Assembly (NCBI GenBank): GCA_030691625.1
Contig: JAUYDX010000034.1
Location: 1 to 50,954, forward strand
Direction of reading: 5' to 3'
DNA from: Candidatus Omnitrophota bacterium
GTDB taxonomy: Bacteria > Omnitrophota > Gorgyraeia > Gorgyraeales > Gorgyraeaceae
Length of the DNA stretch: 50,954 nt
Part shown: piece by piece, positions 8,063-16,407 of the stretch
How positions within the stretch are numbered: the stretch's first letter is position 1
Layout of the letters: every line of letters starts with the position of its first letter
Program-made: the position numbers and the translations under genes
The notes under the pieces: generated by a model
What the model was told of the DNA's origin: nothing
The model's database searches: none
Seen by the model: the letters and a program-made list of their open reading frames with translations, nothing else

Positions 8063-8333
8063 ACCATTCACTTTTCCACTCTCCGCTTATCAGTTTTTCT
8101 TTCTTCTCCTTATTCCAATCTTTAACCTGCTTTTCCCTTCTTCTCGCAACCTCTAAGTCAGTATGCTCCTCTATATAAGCGATTCTTTTTACGCCGTGTT
8201 TTGCTGTATATCTGCCGCCAAGTCCTGAAACATGCTGGTCATATCTAAGCTCTGGCTTCCAGGTCATACCAGTGTAATAAGTACCGTCTTTGCATTCTAT
8301 TATGTATACATACCATTTCCAGTTGTCTTTCAT
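8061..8333 (-). CDS. Single-domain GIY-YIG endonuclease-like protein
   Basis: The 90-residue product is one GIY-YIG domain: YVYIIECKDGTYYTGMT (the GIY...YIG strands, with T-G-M-T at the second), an Arg-containing helix RYDQHVSG, and the conserved EVARRREKQVKDWNKEKKEKLI. It resembles the UPF0213/YhbQ and UvrC-like stand-alone nucleases. The function of such proteins is mostly unknown; they cut or are predicted to cut DNA. No other DNA-processing gene is present in the window. It is bracketed by inverted family B repeats, with a leftward unit ending at its stop codon and a rightward unit beginning 11 bases before its start. Confidence 0.88.
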   Translation of the reverse strand: MKDNWKWYVYIIECKDGTYYTGMTWKPELRYDQHVSGLGGRYTAKHGVKRIAYIEEHTDLEVARRREKQVKDWNKEKKEKLISGEWKSEW

Positions 8334-8344
8334 AACATTCTAAC

Positions 8345-8434
8345 TTCTCGACTCTGCTCCCGTAACATGCTCCCGTGACCGCTCGAAGGATATTATTTCC
8401 CGTAACATGCTCCCGTGACCGCTCGAAGGATATT
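8345..8434. repeat. Family B repeat, rightward unit with internal tandem duplication (B3)
   Basis: A TTCTCGACT-started rightward unit has its last 37 bases (CCCGTAACATGCTCCCGTGA...GGATATT) duplicated at a 40-base offset: 8358-8394 and 8398-8434. It fills the gap between the radical SAM gene and the GIY-YIG gene. Confidence 0.88.
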
Positions 8435-8452
8435 GGCAGGGCCGCGGGCATA

Positions 8453-9862
8453 CTAAGAAGCCTTTATCATGCTCACGCCTATGCGCAGCCAGTAAAAAAA
8501 CTCGCCCAGGCTTTTAATTTTCCCGAGTTCTTTAAATATATACCCCGGCCTCAGGTAAAACCTTCTCGTAAAATCCTTCTGGATTTTTTTTAACTCATCT
8601 ATCTTTAAAGATCCAAATCTCCAGGAAGGCGTGCCTCCGTACAGCACGAATTCATCCCATTTTTCCTCGCCCAGGTAACCGCCCTCTTTCATGATCCTGT
8701 TAAGCTCTGTGCCGGGAAAAGGCGCTGTCAGGGAAAACGCCATCAGGTCCGGATCCAGCTCTATAATCAGATCCATAGTGGCCTTTATATCGTCCATCGT
8801 TTCCAATGGGTGATTACCAAGCATAAAAGTGGCCTCAATGTAGCGAAGCCGGGATTTTCTGCAGATACTGAACGCCTTTTTTATCTGATCTATGGTGATC
8901 CCCTTCTTTATAAGGTTAAGCATCTTCTGACTGCCTGATTCCAGGCCGAAAGAAACCTTCTCGCACCCGCTTTCAACCATTTTAGCCACCATCTCCTCAT
9001 CCACCCTGTCCACCCTGGTAAAGCAGTCCCACGTAATCTTCTTTGACTTAAGGTAATCGCAAACAGGGTAAAATACATCTTTTTTAAAGGTAAACGTGTC
9101 GTCAAGTATCGTAAAATGGTTTGTTTTATATTTAGCCGCGCATTCTTCCATCTCCGCGATTATATTTTTTACGCTTCTATATCTTACCTTTGAGCCGAAA
9201 GTCACCTTGCTCGCGCAAAAGATGCAGCTATATGGACAGCCCCTCGCCGTCATTATCTCAGATATATTTTTAGTAGCCCTGGAAAATGCCCTGCTGGTAT
9301 GCGTCCTTTTATAGAGATCCGCGTTTAAGAATTCCCTGTCAGGAAACGGCAGGATATCAAGGTCTTCAATAAGCGGCCTTAAACCAGTATCTATAAAATT
9401 ATTATCCTGAGCCCTGTAAACCAGCCCCCTTACCTTTGAGAGGTCACTGCCTGAAACTATTGTATTATAAAGTTCCAGAAACGTGATCTCCCCTTCTCCT
9501 CTCATTACTATGTCAAAACACGGAAACTCTTTGAGCGTCCTATGAGGTATAGCGGTGGAATGGACCCCGCCCACCACCACTTTTAAATCCGGGAAATTTT
9601 CCTTTACCAGCTTCGCAATATCATGGCCCGCTGTTATGGTAGAGGTCATACAGCTCAAGCCCACTATAAGAGGATTAGATTTTTTTATAATCTCCAATAT
9701 AGCCGGCCTGCCCAGGTTCTCCACCTCCAGGTCCAGCAATTCCGTCCTTACATTATTCTTCTTGAGCCAGGAGGCAAGATACCCGAGATTTATAGGGTGC
9801 TGGGTTGACACGACCCCTTCGGGCACGGATTCATTCTTTGGCCTTACCAGTATTACGCTCAT
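8453..9862 (-). CDS. B12-binding-domain radical SAM protein
   Basis: The N-terminal 150 residues form a cobalamin-binding-like Rossmann domain (INLGYLASWLKK, LIVGLSCMTSTI, VVVGGVHSTAIP, IVMRGEGE). A radical SAM core follows with the cluster motif CPYSCIFC (Cys209, Cys213, Cys216). Later motifs include ILDDTF, VSFGLESGSQKML and the GNHPLET loop. Relatives include methylases and sugar or lipid modifying enzymes, and substrate cannot be told from sequence. The stop overlaps nothing, but the start overlaps the rfbH stop by 4 bases (ATGA), so it is translated with the CDP-dideoxysugar genes and may act on that sugar. Confidence 0.9.
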   Translation of the reverse strand: MSVILVRPKNESVPEGVVSTQHPINLGYLASWLKKNNVRTELLDLEVENLGRPAILEIIKKSNPLIVGLSCMTSTITAGHDIAKLVKENFPDLKVVVGGVHSTAIPHRTLKEFPCFDIVMRGEGEITFLELYNTIVSGSDLSKVRGLVYRAQDNNFIDTGLRPLIEDLDILPFPDREFLNADLYKRTHTSRAFSRATKNISEIMTARGCPYSCIFCASKVTFGSKVRYRSVKNIIAEMEECAAKYKTNHFTILDDTFTFKKDVFYPVCDYLKSKKITWDCFTRVDRVDEEMVAKMVESGCEKVSFGLESGSQKMLNLIKKGITIDQIKKAFSICRKSRLRYIEATFMLGNHPLETMDDIKATMDLIIELDPDLMAFSLTAPFPGTELNRIMKEGGYLGEEKWDEFVLYGGTPSWRFGSLKIDELKKIQKDFTRRFYLRPGYIFKELGKIKSLGEFFYWLRIGVSMIKAS

Positions 9863-11166
9863 ATTTTTGAACCAAGGAAATCTTTGAAGGCCTTGATAAT
9901 GTAACTAATTTGCGCAGGGCCTATGCCGGGATAAAGCCCTATAAAGAAACCATTTTTCATAACCTTATCCGCGTTTTTAAGAGAGCCTGGGACCCTGCAT
10001 TCTATATTCTTATAACCCGGCTGGTTAAGGATGTTGCCCGCGAATATAAAACGCGTCTCTATATTTTTTGATTCCAGAAATTTCACTATATCCTGCCTTG
10101 TAAACCCGGCGTCCTCTTTCACGCATAAAGGAAACGCGAACCAGGACACATCCGCTCTTTTATCCCAGCCAGGCAGAGAGAAATATTCCTTAAACTCTGA
10201 GAACGCGGAGTAAAGCAGGCTGAAATTTTTCTTTCTCTTTTCAATAAACCCATCCAGCTTCTCCAGCTGTCTCACGCCTATGGCGGACTGAATATCCGTA
10301 GGCTTAAGATTATATCCTATATCGCTGTAAATATACCTGTGGTCATAAGTGGAATCTATCTCTTTAATAAAATAATCGAATCTTTTATCGCACGCGCCCC
10401 TGGGCCCGGAATCATCCCCGCAGAAGCAATCCCTTCCCCAGTCCCTTATAGAGCGTAGTATCCTGGCCAGGTTCTGGTCCTGCGAAGTGACTGCCCCGCC
10501 CTCGCCCATCGCTATGTGATGTGCCGCGTAAAAACTGAATGTGGCTATGTCGCCGAAAGACCCGGTTATCCTGCCGTCAAATTTTGAACCAAGAGCGTCG
10601 CACGCGTCCTCGATCACGTATAAATCATGCCTATCGCTGAATTCCATTATCTTTTCCATGTCGCAGGGGTTTCCCAGGGTGTGCGTAACCTGAATAGCCC
10701 TTACGCGGCCGGAAACAGCTTTTTCCAGCAGACCCTCGTCTATATTAAAGGTGTCCATCCTGGCGTCCACAAAAACAGGGACCAGCCTATTCTGGATTAT
10801 AGGAGCGACCGTAGTAGGAAACGCGAGTCCGCAGGTAATAATCTCGTCTCCGGGTTTCAGCCTGTCTTTTAACCTGTTGGACATAAGGCCGGCGATCGCG
10901 ACAAGATTCGCTGAAGACCCTGAACTCACTAAGATAGTATTCTTAACGCCTAAAATCTCAGAAAATTTCCGCTCAAACTCCTTAGTGTATTTTCCGGCTG
11001 TGAGCCAAAAATCCAGCACAGCGTCCACAGCGGAGATCATTTCCTTTTCATTATAGACCCTGCCGGCGTAGTGAATCTTATCCTTGCCCGGAGAAAAAGC
11101 GCTTTTTTTATGGTATGCCTTGTAATACTCTTTTACTAATTTGAATATATCCTTTTTTTCCACCAC
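9859..11166 (-). CDS. rfbH: CDP-6-deoxy-4-keto-glucose-3-dehydrase (E1, RfbH/AscC/DdhC)
   Basis: This PMP- and [2Fe-2S]-dependent dehydrase removes the 3-hydroxyl in CDP-3,6-dideoxyhexose biosynthesis. It has the aminotransferase fold, but the catalytic Lys is replaced by His (SFYAAHHIAMGEGG, His216-His217), the hallmark of the family. The cluster ligands are also visible: Cys189, then Cys247, Cys249 and Cys259, in C-x57-C-x-C-x9-C spacing close to that known for E1. Length, 435 residues, is normal. It overlaps the radical SAM gene by 4 bases and the reductase gene by 31. A flavin/iron-sulfur reductase partner (E3) is not in the window. Confidence 0.95.
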   Translation of the reverse strand: MVEKKDIFKLVKEYYKAYHKKSAFSPGKDKIHYAGRVYNEKEMISAVDAVLDFWLTAGKYTKEFERKFSEILGVKNTILVSSGSSANLVAIAGLMSNRLKDRLKPGDEIITCGLAFPTTVAPIIQNRLVPVFVDARMDTFNIDEGLLEKAVSGRVRAIQVTHTLGNPCDMEKIMEFSDRHDLYVIEDACDALGSKFDGRITGSFGDIATFSFYAAHHIAMGEGGAVTSQDQNLARILRSIRDWGRDCFCGDDSGPRGACDKRFDYFIKEIDSTYDHRYIYSDIGYNLKPTDIQSAIGVRQLEKLDGFIEKRKKNFSLLYSAFSEFKEYFSLPGWDKRADVSWFAFPLCVKEDAGFTRQDIVKFLESKNIETRFIFAGNILNQPGYKNIECRVPGSLKNADKVMKNGFFIGLYPGIGPAQISYIIKAFKDFLGSKI

Positions 11167-12086
11167 TCTATTGTCCTCCTTAATCCCTCGTCCAGGCTGA
11201 CCCTGGGTTTCCAGCCTAAAAGTTTCCTGGCCAGGGTATTGTCGCAGTAAAACCTGGATACCTCGCCCGGCCTGTAAGAAAGTTTTCCTGTCTTAAGCCT
11301 GATGCCTGAACCTGCCATGGAAACAATCTTCTCCGCCAAATCTATTATCCTGTAATCTTTTCCGCACCCTATATTGATTATCCTGCCTATTGCCCTGCTG
11401 TTAGAGCCCAGCCTGATAAAACCATCCACGATATCGCTCACGTAATTAAACTCCCTTGTCTGGTCTCCTTTTGTCATCTCGAAATCATGGCCTCTTAAAG
11501 CGGATTCTATCAGGGACGGTATAAACATATTATTCACCTGGCCGGGGCCGTAAGTCAGAAACGGCCTCGCTGTGACAATGGGCATTTTAAATGAGCGGTA
11601 GAGCATCCCGCAGTAAAATGTGGCAGCCGCCTTTGACGCGGAATAAGGAGAAACCGGGCTTGGCAGATCCTTTTCCCTGAAAGGCGCCTTATTATCCCCG
11701 TATTCCTCGCAGGTCCCGGTATTGACTATCGCTTCGCAATCGGTATCTTTAAGAGCCAGCATAAAATTCATGGCGCCTGAGACATTTACCCTGAGCATAT
11801 CGTCCAGTAAAGACATATCCCGCGAGGCGTTTACCAATGAAGCCAGGTGAAAGGCCTTGTCAGGATTGATTTTTTTTATCTCTGTCCTAAGGCCAGGGCC
11901 GCAGATATCGCATTCGATAATATTGATCTTATCTTCAATCTCTTTTACCCTCCATAAATCCATTCCCGGCTCTATGACGCAGTAAAGCTCAGCGCCTAAA
12001 TCAATAAGCGTTTTTACAAGATGCGAACCTATAAATCCGTCCCCGCCGCTCACCACTACCTTAAGATTTTTATAGTTTTTCTTCAT
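11136..12086 (-). CDS. NAD(P)-dependent sugar epimerase/reductase (extended SDR)
   Basis: The 316-residue extended SDR has the nucleotide motif SGGDGFIGSHL (13-23), NTGTCEEYG with the catalytic Thr/Ser region, SPYSASKAAA with Tyr and Lys, and the substrate-side RPFLTYGPGQ. Placed between rfbG and rfbH, it is the likely final ketoreductase that makes the CDP-3,6-dideoxyhexose (abequose, paratose or a related sugar). It could instead be an epimerase. It overlaps rfbH by 31 bases and rfbG by 17, pointing to one operon. The exact product cannot be assigned from sequence. Confidence 0.88.
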   Translation of the reverse strand: MKKNYKNLKVVVSGGDGFIGSHLVKTLIDLGAELYCVIEPGMDLWRVKEIEDKINIIECDICGPGLRTEIKKINPDKAFHLASLVNASRDMSLLDDMLRVNVSGAMNFMLALKDTDCEAIVNTGTCEEYGDNKAPFREKDLPSPVSPYSASKAAATFYCGMLYRSFKMPIVTARPFLTYGPGQVNNMFIPSLIESALRGHDFEMTKGDQTREFNYVSDIVDGFIRLGSNSRAIGRIINIGCGKDYRIIDLAEKIVSMAGSGIRLKTGKLSYRPGEVSRFYCDNTLARKLLGWKPRVSLDEGLRRTIEWWKKRIYSN

Positions 12087-13032
12087 ACCACGCTATTGTT
12101 TTTTTAAGGCCCTGGTTTAAGGTATATTCCGGCTTCCAGTTTAAAACCCTTCTCGCCTTCATAGAGCATAAAAACTGGTTTTTTATCTCGTATTTCGCCT
12201 TATTCAGGATCTTATAATCAGGTTTTTTACCTGCCAGCTTATATATCCTCTTTACCATCTCTATCACTGTGATCGGGTTTTCACAGCTGAAATTGAACGC
12301 CTCGCCGTATAACCTCAGTTTTTTCATATTTTCAGCCAGCGCCATATAGCCGTTCACTATGTCCTCCACATAGACATAGTCGCGTATAAATTTTCCGTCG
12401 CTGCGTATAAGAAGCGTCCCTCCTTTTACAGCGCGCCTTATCGCGTCAGGCGCGATCCTTGATAAATGGAAATCCCCTGGGCCGTAGATATTGCCGCACC
12501 TCGTAACGCAAACAGGCACCCTGTACGTATTCCAGTAAGCGCGGCATATAAGGTCTGCGCAGCTTTTAGAAACATCATAGGGGTGGCTTCCTTTTAACGC
12601 TGCGTCTTCTTTATACGGGAGGATTTTATGGCTTCCGTACGCCTTGTCGCTTGATGCCACGACAATGGCCTCTATAAATTTCTTATCCCTTGACGCCTCA
12701 AGTATATTCCACGTGCCCTCTATATTAGACTTAAAAGCCGCCACAGGATCTTTATTCGCCTCGCCCACTATGGCCTCTGCAGCGATATGGAAAATAACCT
12801 GCGGTTTATATTTATTCACTATTTTCTTTACTGATCTTAAATCGCTGATATCCTCTTTGATAGAGATAATATTCTTTCTCAGGCCTTCCAGCATGTTATC
12901 GGGCCTATTTTTAACCTTATCCACGCCTATTATCCTGGCTCCGCTGCCTGATAAAACCCTGGCCATGTTAGAGCCCAAAAACCCCTCATGGCCTGTGATT
13001 AAAACAGTCTTGTTTTTCCAGAAATCAGCCAT
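12070..13032 (-). CDS. rfbG: CDP-glucose 4,6-dehydratase
   Basis: RfbG converts CDP-glucose to CDP-4-keto-6-deoxyglucose. The product has ITGHEGFLGSNMAR (about 13-26), SSDKAYG with LPYKED downstream, HPYDVSKSCADLI (Tyr and Lys of the active site) and GNIYGPGDFHLSRI. These are typical of RfbG and distinguish it from dTDP-glucose dehydratase. The start at 13032 is fixed by AGGAGG five bases upstream; an earlier TTG is not supported. It lies between rfbF and the reductase in the order of the pathway. At 320 residues it is slightly shorter than enterobacterial RfbG. Confidence 0.93.
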   Translation of the reverse strand: MADFWKNKTVLITGHEGFLGSNMARVLSGSGARIIGVDKVKNRPDNMLEGLRKNIISIKEDISDLRSVKKIVNKYKPQVIFHIAAEAIVGEANKDPVAAFKSNIEGTWNILEASRDKKFIEAIVVASSDKAYGSHKILPYKEDAALKGSHPYDVSKSCADLICRAYWNTYRVPVCVTRCGNIYGPGDFHLSRIAPDAIRRAVKGGTLLIRSDGKFIRDYVYVEDIVNGYMALAENMKKLRLYGEAFNFSCENPITVIEMVKRIYKLAGKKPDYKILNKAKYEIKNQFLCSMKARRVLNWKPEYTLNQGLKKTIAWYEEKL

Positions 13033-13054
13033 CAATACCTCCTACCGTAACAAC

Positions 13055-13155
13055 AATACTGTTCGAGCGGACGGACTGACAATACATGCGAGCTCAGTCG
13101 AGAACTTCTCGACTCTGCTACCGTAATACGCTCTCGGGACCGCTCGAAGAATATT
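13055..13155. repeat. Family B palindromic repeat, two units L-R (B4)
   Basis: The outer ends AATACTGTTCGAGCGG and CCGCTCGAAGAATATT pair with two mismatches. The two units join directly at the perfect palindrome AGTCGAGAA-C-TTCTCGACT. This is the cleanest view of the complete inverted pair. It sits 18 bases after the rfbF stop codon. Confidence 0.92.
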
Positions 13156-13173
13156 AGGTTTTTACAAGAGCTC

Positions 13174-13959
13174 CTACCATACTTTCCAGGCAGCTTTATT
13201 ATTGCGCCAGACATCGTTAAGAAGCTCCATATCCCTTTGGGTGTCCATGCACTGCCAGAACCCGTCGTGTTTATAAATAGACATCTGGTTATTTTTCGCT
13301 ATTTTCTCCAGCGGCTCCCTTTCCAGTATGCATTTATCGTCCTTTTTCAGGTAGTCAAATATACTCTTATTGAAGACAAAAAAACCTCCGTTTATGTAAG
13401 CTTCTTTTACCTGCGGCTTTTCGCTGAATTCCTTTACCGTTTTGCCATCGCTTATAAGCTCCCCGAACCTGGACTGAGGATGCACGCCCAAAACAGTGGC
13501 GATCTTTTTACTATCCTTATGAAATTTCACCAGCTTCCCGATATCAGCGTCTGTCACGCCGTCCCCGTATGTAACCATAAATTCGTCTGAATCTATGTAC
13601 TGCTCTATCTTCTTAAGCCTGGAGCCGGTCATGGATTCAAGTCCTGTGTCCGCGATAGTGATGTTCCACTCTTCCTGAGCGCCCTTGTCATGAAACTTCA
13701 TTTCTGATTTTTTTCCCAGATGTATGGTGAAATCATCGTTCATTGCCCTGTAGTTTAAAAAATATTCCTTTATCATGTCGCCTTTGTAACCCGCGCACAG
13801 GATAAAATCCCTGTACCCGTAATGGTCATATATCTTCATTATGTGCCAGAGTATGGGCCTCGAGCCTATCTCCACAAGCGGCTTAGGCCTGAACTCCGTC
13901 TCCTGCATTAACCTCATTCCTCTTCCCCCGCATAGGATCACAACCTTCATATTTTCCAT
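13174..13959 (-). CDS. rfbF: Glucose-1-phosphate cytidylyltransferase
   Basis: RfbF makes CDP-glucose from CTP and glucose-1-phosphate, the first step of CDP-dideoxysugar synthesis. The pyrophosphorylase motif LCGGRGMRL (9-17) is followed by RPKPLVEIG, YRDFILCAGYKGDMIKEYF, FMVTYGDGVTDADIG with the metal-binding Asp, and GFWQCMDTQRD near the C-terminus. These are all characteristic of the RfbF group. The start at 13959 follows AGGAGG with 7-base spacing. It is the first gene of the rfbF-rfbG-reductase-rfbH-radical SAM set, flanked on both sides by family B repeats. Confidence 0.95.
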   Translation of the reverse strand: MENMKVVILCGGRGMRLMQETEFRPKPLVEIGSRPILWHIMKIYDHYGYRDFILCAGYKGDMIKEYFLNYRAMNDDFTIHLGKKSEMKFHDKGAQEEWNITIADTGLESMTGSRLKKIEQYIDSDEFMVTYGDGVTDADIGKLVKFHKDSKKIATVLGVHPQSRFGELISDGKTVKEFSEKPQVKEAYINGGFFVFNKSIFDYLKKDDKCILEREPLEKIAKNNQMSIYKHDGFWQCMDTQRDMELLNDVWRNNKAAWKVW

Positions 13960-13976
13960 AACCATACCTCCTGAAT

Positions 13977-14077
13977 AATACTGTTCGAGCGGACGTTGTG
14001 ACCATACATTAAAACCCAGTCGAGAACTTCTCGACTCCGCTCCCGTGATAATCTCTCGTGACCGCTCGAAGAATATT
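13977..14077. repeat. Family B palindromic repeat, two units L-R (B5)
   Basis: It has the same arrangement as the copy at 13055-13155: AATACTGTTCGAGCGG at the left end, CAGTCGAGAACTTCTCGACT at the centre, CCGCTCGAAGAATATT at the right. The right end overlaps the TAA stop codon of the neighbouring GT2 gene. Confidence 0.92.
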
Positions 14078-14759
14078 AGTGTTTTATTTTATAGGCGAGC
14101 ATCTCGCCTATAAAACCGAACACCGCCTTTATGTTTACCTTTGAAGCGCCTTTTTCCCTTTTTTTAAACACCACGGACACGTCGCCGATCTTTGAACCGA
14201 GATTGGAAAATCTTATCATTATCTCCGCGTCTATGAACCAGCCCTTGGACACAAGGCTTATGCCCTGAAAAATCGACCGCTTGAAAATCTTAGGCGTGCC
14301 ATTCAGGTCGTGATCATTGACAGAAAATAAAAGCGGACATATGATATTGTAAAAAAAACTTATAAATTTCCTGGAAAACCCGTCGTGCCTTTCCACGCGC
14401 TTAACCTTGCATAAATCCAGGCCCTCTTTTTTAAGCTTATCGTAAACGCGGATTATCTCTGAGGCATCCACCTGGTTATCCCCGCACATAAATCCGAGAT
14501 AGTCTCCCCGGGATTTCTCCAGGCCCTGCCTGATGCCCCAGCCGTATCCTTCGTTCACGTTAACTTTTACTACCTTAAGCGCGTTTATTTTTTTCTTCAG
14601 CTCTTCCAGTATCTTGCCTGTCTTATCGATAGACCCGTTATCCACAGCCACTATCTCGTAGCTGATATTACTGCCGGAAAGCACGGCGTCTATCCCGTTT
14701 AAAACGCCGGCCGCATTATCCTCCTCATTGTAAAAAGGTATGACTACAGAAAGCTCCAT
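14076..14759 (-). CDS. GT2 glycosyltransferase, dolichyl-phosphate-mannose-synthase-like
   Basis: The 227-residue GT-A protein has VVIPFYNEEDN at the N-terminus, a nucleotide-binding VAVDNGSIDKT, NEGYGWGIRQGLEKSRGDYLGFMCGDNQVD containing the metal site, and DLNGTPKIFKR. Such enzymes usually move a sugar from a nucleotide to polyprenyl phosphate or directly onto a growing glycan at the cytoplasmic face. No membrane helix is evident. It is one base from the following membrane glycosyltransferase gene, a pairing consistent with the GT2 making the lipid-linked donor used by the membrane enzyme. Confidence 0.85.
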   Translation of the reverse strand: MELSVVIPFYNEEDNAAGVLNGIDAVLSGSNISYEIVAVDNGSIDKTGKILEELKKKINALKVVKVNVNEGYGWGIRQGLEKSRGDYLGFMCGDNQVDASEIIRVYDKLKKEGLDLCKVKRVERHDGFSRKFISFFYNIICPLLFSVNDHDLNGTPKIFKRSIFQGISLVSKGWFIDAEIMIRFSNLGSKIGDVSVVFKKREKGASKVNIKAVFGFIGEMLAYKIKH

Positions 14760-14760
14760 T

Positions 14761-16407
14761 TTATCTCCGTTTTAAAATATTAACCGCTGAATAAGCAGCC
14801 GCGACCCTATAATTCTCATTTAAATAACCATTGACCTCGTCCAGATATTTTCCAAGAGTCGGCCTGTACGGTTCGAGCCTCGAAAAATCCCTGGCGCAGA
14901 TGACAAAATCCGGTTTTTTATCCTTAAGGTCAGCCATCATCTCATTAAACCATTCGGGAATTATAAAAGAAAACTCCGCAGAGTAAAACCTGCCCAGAGG
15001 CTGAGTATCAGTAAGAAAATTATACGCCCCAAGTTCCGGAAAAGTAAAAACTATATCCCGGGCTTTTACGCGCGAAGATATATATCTTATGACATTATCC
15101 ATCTCTTCTGCCTGGGGCCCGGGAACCACTATGCCTTTCGCGCGCTCAGATTTGATTGCCTCGGGAAAAGGGTCTGCGTACGGAATAGCGGCATGGGATT
15201 TTTTTAAAACAAGGCTTTTTACCTCTTTAAAAATAAAAAATCTTTTATCATACTTGGCGAACGAAAAGGCGACAGAATACAGCGGAATCAATACCATCAA
15301 AAAAATCGCCAGCGCCTTCTTATACCCGGTTAAAATCCCTGCCTTTTTCTTTATGAACAGGTACGCCTCTTCAATGTATAAAAACATTACCAGGAGTAAC
15401 GGCTGGAGCGCCATCCTGTATTGAGGCCCCTCTATGTCCCTGAAAGCCCCTCTGTATAAAAACGCGCCGTAAATAACTATGGAAATCACTATTATGTCCG
15501 AAACAGCTATTTTTCTCTTTATAATTTTTTTCAATATAAGCGCGCCTATTAAGATATAAAAGAAAAAAGGCAGGGTGTACTTAAAATTATGATTGAAAGG
15601 CATGACGGCTGACATCAGAAATTCCTTAAAATTTTTTGGGGTGTCGAAATCCAGGCTTACGTTAAACACATCCGTCATCCTAGTAAGCACTATTTTTACA
15701 GTATCGACATAGGATACAAAGGCATTGTTTAAAAATAGATAAACTATAAAAGGGGCTGATGCTATAAAAAACCCTGATATATAAACAGGCGCGTATCTTA
15801 AAATTGATCTCATATCTTTAGATTCAAAATAACTATATAGGCAGATCATGGATATTACAGAAATAAAGCTAAAAGCGCCTATCTCAAAGCTTGTCCAAAA
15901 CGCGAGACCGGACATGGCTCCTGCGAGAAATAACCAGAGCCCTTTCTTTTTATTTAAAAAGTTCGCGGCTAACATTATTGCAGATATCCCCAGCCCAAAC
16001 CTTATACCGCCCCATACGTTGTAGCAGGACCAGGGAAATGTCCTGGCTGTCAAAACCAGGGCGAACAGGTAAACAAAGCCCCTTGTCCTGAATATCTTTA
16101 AAGCGAAAATAGCGCATATTATAAGCGTCAGGACTGTCCCGAAGTAAAAATACGCGTTTAATACGCCTATGTGTTTCCCAAATATGGCCATCATTGACAT
16201 AGGCATAAGCATTTCCAGCGGCCCTCTTAAAATAAACATGTCCCTGTAGAGCGCCTTGCCATGGAACAGTTCATTTATCTGGGGCAGGTATAGCCCTGTT
16301 TCGTAAAAATTTATACTGCCATGCATAAAATAAGGCTGTAACGTAACAATGGCTATTATGGCTCCTAAAAATATATAATCCGATATTAGTGTCCTGTGTT
16401 TTATCAT
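14761..16407 (-). CDS. Multi-pass membrane protein, GT39-like glycosyltransferase
   Basis: The protein has an N-terminal transmembrane segment (DYIFLGAIIAIVTLQPYFM), then a periplasmic stretch SINFYETGLYLPQINELFHGKALYRDMFILRGP resembling the first loop of polyprenyl-sugar transferases. Many further hydrophobic helices and a soluble tail (from about residue 420) follow. I chose the ATG at 16407, which overlaps the upstream TGA as ATGA; an ATG at 16416 is possible. It is likely a sugar transferase using a polyprenyl-linked donor made by the adjacent GT2. The sugar and acceptor are unknown, and the family call rests on topology and loop pattern. Confidence 0.7.
   Translation of the reverse strand: MIKHRTLISDYIFLGAIIAIVTLQPYFMHGSINFYETGLYLPQINELFHGKALYRDMFILRGPLEMLMPMSMMAIFGKHIGVLNAYFYFGTVLTLIICAIFALKIFRTRGFVYLFALVLTARTFPWSCYNVWGGIRFGLGISAIMLAANFLNKKKGLWLFLAGAMSGLAFWTSFEIGAFSFISVISMICLYSYFESKDMRSILRYAPVYISGFFIASAPFIVYLFLNNAFVSYVDTVKIVLTRMTDVFNVSLDFDTPKNFKEFLMSAVMPFNHNFKYTLPFFFYILIGALILKKIIKRKIAVSDIIVISIVIYGAFLYRGAFRDIEGPQYRMALQPLLLVMFLYIEEAYLFIKKKAGILTGYKKALAIFLMVLIPLYSVAFSFAKYDKRFFIFKEVKSLVLKKSHAAIPYADPFPEAIKSERAKGIVVPGPQAEEMDNVIRYISSRVKARDIVFTFPELGAYNFLTDTQPLGRFYSAEFSFIIPEWFNEMMADLKDKKPDFVICARDFSRLEPYRPTLGKYLDEVNGYLNENYRVAAAYSAVNILKRR

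Noticed and set aside
7801-8434. CRISPR-like array of repeated units
   Set aside because: The repeats are palindromic units in alternating orientation with no regular spacers and no cas genes; they match the dispersed family B seen elsewhere in the window.
8245-8451. Minus-strand open frame over the GIY-YIG start and repeat B3
   Set aside because: It shadows the GIY-YIG frame and consists largely of repeat translation.
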